From Hymenobacter terricola (GTDB taxonomy: Bacteria; Bacteroidota; Bacteroidia; Cytophagales; Hymenobacteraceae): a stretch of DNA of 64,000 nucleotides. The stretch lies in NCBI RefSeq assembly GCF_017921975.2, contig NZ_JAGEMO020000004.1, positions 248,001-312,000 on the forward strand, written 5' to 3'. Every line of letters starts with the position of its first letter. Position 1 is the first letter of the stretch. The translations under genes were made by a program, and so were the position numbers. Positions 61,626-64,000 of the stretch are shown piece after piece. A model generated the notes under the pieces. The model had not been told where the DNA came from, made no database searches, and worked only from the letters and a program-made list of their open reading frames with translations.

Positions 61626-62711
61626 TTAGTCGTTCAGCTCGTCGTACACGAGCAATTGGTCCTTCGCAATCACCACATCGCCGGGCTTCAGGCCGGCCGT
61701 CACGTAGCTGTAGTCACCCACCGTTTTGCTGATGGTCACGGGCCGGGTTTCCACGTGGGTGCGGTCCTTATACACCATCACAAAGTTGCGGTCCTTGTCA
61801 AACACCACCGATTTGGCGGGCACAGCCAGGGCCTTGGCGCCTTCGGTATTCTCCACGCGCACCTGGGCGTACATCTCGGGCTTCAGCAGGTAGCCGGGGT
61901 TTTCGAGGCGCACGCGCACCTTCATTACCTTGCTGTCGGGGTCCAACACGTTGAACACCTTATCAATCTTCCCACGGAAGTGCTTATCCGGGTACGACAG
62001 GGTCGTGACATCAGCCGAGTAGCCCACTTTCACCTTCGAAATGTCCGACTCAAATACGTTGGCCATAATCCAGACATCGTCCAGGTTGCTCACCGTGAAC
62101 AGGTTGCCCACGTTGCTGTCGTTCACGTTGAACTGCTCATGTTCGGTGGCCTTCTTTTCGGTGATAAAGCCGGAAATGGGCGCCCGCAGCTCGTACATGC
62201 CATCCTTGCCGGTGCCATACACGCTCAGCTGCTTCTCATTTTTGCCCACCGTGCCGCGGGCCTTGGTCACCTCGGCGCGGGCCAGCACCACATCGCGCTC
62301 CGAGTTCAGGCCGGCCTTATACATGTCCTCGGCCACGGCCAGGTTTTTCCGGGCAATGTCAAGGTCGGAAGTAGAGGCCGTGGTCTGGTTCTGCACGTCG
62401 GCAATCTCGCCCGATTTGATGACGGCCAGCAGCTGCCCTTTGGTCACCTTGTCGCCAAGCTGCACTTTGAGCTGCTCGACCACCCCGCCTACTTGCGGGA
62501 ATACCTGCACGGTCTTGTCGCCGTCGGCGGCAATTTCGCCGGTCAGCACCAGCTCGTCCTGCACCGGGCGCAGCCGCACGGTATCCAGCACAATTTGCTG
62601 CATCATGGTGTCGGAAAGCCGGAAGCCTTCCTTCTTTTCTTCTTTTACTTCGGGTTTGGAGCAGCCGACCAGGGTAACGGCGGTCAGCAATGCGAGGAAG
62701 GTGCGGTTCAT
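61626..62711 (-). CDS. RND periplasmic adaptor lipoprotein (CusB/CzcB-like)
   Basis: 361 residues. A lipoprotein signal (NRTFLALLTAVTLVGC, lipobox LVGC) is followed by a Lys/Glu-rich stretch. Then come the barrel-sandwich and helical-hairpin regions (GGVVEQLKVQLGDKVTKGQLLAVI; a coiled-coil region around residues 105-165). The beta-barrel domain contains IMANVFESDISKVKVG. It links the inner-membrane pump to the TolC channel, and both pump genes follow it. Confidence 0.9.
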   Translation of the reverse strand: MNRTFLALLTAVTLVGCSKPEVKEEKKEGFRLSDTMMQQIVLDTVRLRPVQDELVLTGEIAADGDKTVQVFPQVGGVVEQLKVQLGDKVTKGQLLAVIKSGEIADVQNQTTASTSDLDIARKNLAVAEDMYKAGLNSERDVVLARAEVTKARGTVGKNEKQLSVYGTGKDGMYELRAPISGFITEKKATEHEQFNVNDSNVGNLFTVSNLDDVWIMANVFESDISKVKVGYSADVTTLSYPDKHFRGKIDKVFNVLDPDSKVMKVRVRLENPGYLLKPEMYAQVRVENTEGAKALAVPAKSVVFDKDRNFVMVYKDRTHVETRPVTISKTVGDYSYVTAGLKPGDVVIAKDQLLVYDELND

Positions 62712-62825
62712 TATAAGGAGGTGTTAGCCAGTGGCCTTGGGCCGTTAGCTTTTGATAACAAGGATGAAGTAAGGGGACCTCCAGGAGCGAACGAACGGCC
62801 ATCGCCAGCACTCCTCAACGGAGAT

Positions 62826-64000
62826 TTATTCGGCCCGGAACACCGGCTTGCCGACGGCAAAATTCAGCTGTTCGAATGCCCGGACGCGGTTGGCCCGCAA
62901 GGTATTCAGCTGAACCAGGTTATTCTTGTAGGACTCGAAAAAGTCCAGGTATTCCACCACCGACAGGATGCGCTTGGCGTAGCTCTGCTCGATGCCCACC
63001 ATCAGCCGCGAGAACGGGGCCGTGTCGCGGTCGGTATTCTGAAATAACTCATCATTGCGGGCGGCCAGCTGGTAGGCCTGGTGCACTTCATTCTGCACGA
63101 TGAGCTGCTGCTGGTCCACCAGCAGCTTGCTACCGGCAATCTGCGCCTTGGCAACCTGGATATTGCCCTGGTTGCGGTTGAAAATCGGCACGGCCATGCC
63201 GAGGGTCAGGGCATTATAGTTATTGATATAAGAACCTGCCTTATCGTAGGTGTACCCCACGGCAAGGTCAGGCACCGCCAGCTTCTGCTGCAGGCGCAGG
63301 TTCAGGTTTTGCTGCTCCAGCGTGGCACGGCGGGCGTTCAGGTCGGTGCGCAGCACCAGGGCCGAGTCGGCCAGCTGCTGTTCGGAGTAGCCCTTCAGGC
63401 TGAGGTCGCGGGTGCGGGCCTGGTCCACCAAGGGCACAAACTGGCTGCCGGTGGCATCGCGCAGCAGCACATGCAAGTCGGTTTGGTCCGAGGCCACGTC
63501 GTTCACGATGACCTGCCGCTCGCTTTGCAGCGTGAAGAGGAAGGCCCGGAGGCGAATAACTTCCTTCAGCGCAATGTTGCCCTTCTCAAACTGCGTTTGA
63601 TACAAGCTCACAGTGCGGGTCAGCGATGCAATTTCGGTGCTGTAGGCCTTCAGGGTCTGCTGCTTGAAGAACACGTCATAGTACGTGGAGCGCAGCTGGT
63701 AGCGCAGCGTGCGCAGCAAATCCTGCAGGTTATACTGCTCCACCACGGCGTTTTGCTGCGCCACCTGGCCGGCAGCCCGGCGCCGGCCCGCCAGCGAAAA
63801 CAGCTGCTGCACCGTCACGATGGCCTCGCTGCCGACCGTACCTTCCGGCACCACGGGGCGGCCAATCCGGCGGCGCAGCACATCCTGCTCTACATACAGC
63901 GTCGGGTTGTCGATGACGCGGGCCTGCACGGCCTGCGCCTGGGCCACGGTCACATTGTATTGCTGGGCCAGCACGGCCAGGTTATTCTGGAAGAAGCGCT
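62826..64000 (-). CDS. TolC-family outer-membrane efflux protein (5' end outside window)
   Basis: The frame stays open to the right edge, so the N-terminus and signal are not visible; about 391 residues are seen. The helical-barrel repeats of the family are present: VQQLFSLAGRRRAAGQVA, LQLRSTYYDVFFKQQTLKAY-like helices, LTLGMAVPIFNRNQGNI (the AVPIFxRNxG block), and a C-terminal FEQLNFAVG. It would form the outer-membrane channel of the metal-efflux pump. It is the first gene of the minus-strand unit. Confidence 0.9.
   Translation of the reverse strand, partial: RFFQNNLAVLAQQYNVTVAQAQAVQARVIDNPTLYVEQDVLRRRIGRPVVPEGTVGSEAIVTVQQLFSLAGRRRAAGQVAQQNAVVEQYNLQDLLRTLRYQLRSTYYDVFFKQQTLKAYSTEIASLTRTVSLYQTQFEKGNIALKEVIRLRAFLFTLQSERQVIVNDVASDQTDLHVLLRDATGSQFVPLVDQARTRDLSLKGYSEQQLADSALVLRTDLNARRATLEQQNLNLRLQQKLAVPDLAVGYTYDKAGSYINNYNALTLGMAVPIFNRNQGNIQVAKAQIAGSKLLVDQQQLIVQNEVHQAYQLAARNDELFQNTDRDTAPFSRLMVGIEQSYAKRILSVVEYLDFFESYKNNLVQLNTLRANRVRAFEQLNFAVGKPVFRAE

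Noticed and set aside
1..64000. tRNA, rRNA, SRP RNA or riboswitch genes
   Set aside because: I looked through the gaps and saw no cloverleaf or known RNA motif. A covariance-model search would be decisive.

Overview
The window looks like chromosome of a GC-rich member of the Bacteroidota, most likely Hymenobacter or a close relative in the Cytophagales. The reasons are the GC-rich coding sequence, several proteins ending in type IX secretion (T9SS) sorting domains of types A and B, a PID-CTERM-like small protein, CHRD and FG-GAP surface proteins, and promoters of the Bacteroidota TTG-N20-TAnnTTTG type. The genus is an inference. I saw no rRNA, tRNA, CRISPR array or intact mobile element.

Layout. 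1-5.8 kb: the 3' end of a T9SS beta-helix protein, a tiny PID-CTERM-like protein, and a Tat-exported GH125 alpha-mannosidase followed by a FucP-type sugar permease. 5.8-7.1 kb: gene debris (HAD phosphatase, creatininase, aldo/keto reductase, and a tyrosine-recombinase arm domain). 7.1-28 kb: housekeeping and general metabolism: ybaB, glycosyltransferases, pdhB, a TPR lipoprotein, a molybdopterin oxidoreductase with a cytochrome b, an mhqO/mhqD-like pair, a ferredoxin-adenylate cyclase fusion, a large phosphoesterase/Omp85 fusion, a CHRD protein and ffh. 28-35.3 kb: a GT4, then an AT-richer insert (sugar O-methyltransferase and acyltransferase), then a seven-bladed FG-GAP T9SS protein. 35.7-54.9 kb: a surface-glycan locus. 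55-64 kb: a metal-efflux RND system (TolC, adaptor and two CzcA-type pumps) on the minus strand.

The glycan locus holds an MBOAT/SGNH O-acetylation pair, pseB, pseC, a Pse-associated methylase, an SpsF-type cytidylyltransferase, two more methyltransferases, a PseH-like acetyltransferase, an unusual SDR/ATP-grasp fusion, a HAD phosphatase, pseI, a GT-B protein, a polysaccharide deacetylase and a Wzx-like flippase. Together these should make, activate, transfer and export a pseudaminic-acid-like nonulosonate. No PseG-type UDP-sugar hydrolase is visible. The fusion protein and the phosphatase sit between the PseH-like gene and pseI.

The most unusual feature at DNA level is a set of short intergenic palindromes of several unrelated families. 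Four have the GTAG-hairpin ... hairpin-CTAC layout of REPIN elements. Several others carry the stop or start codons of adjacent genes, and in places encode their terminal residues. A 12-unit, 21-bp tandem array lies between pseB and a T9SS gene.
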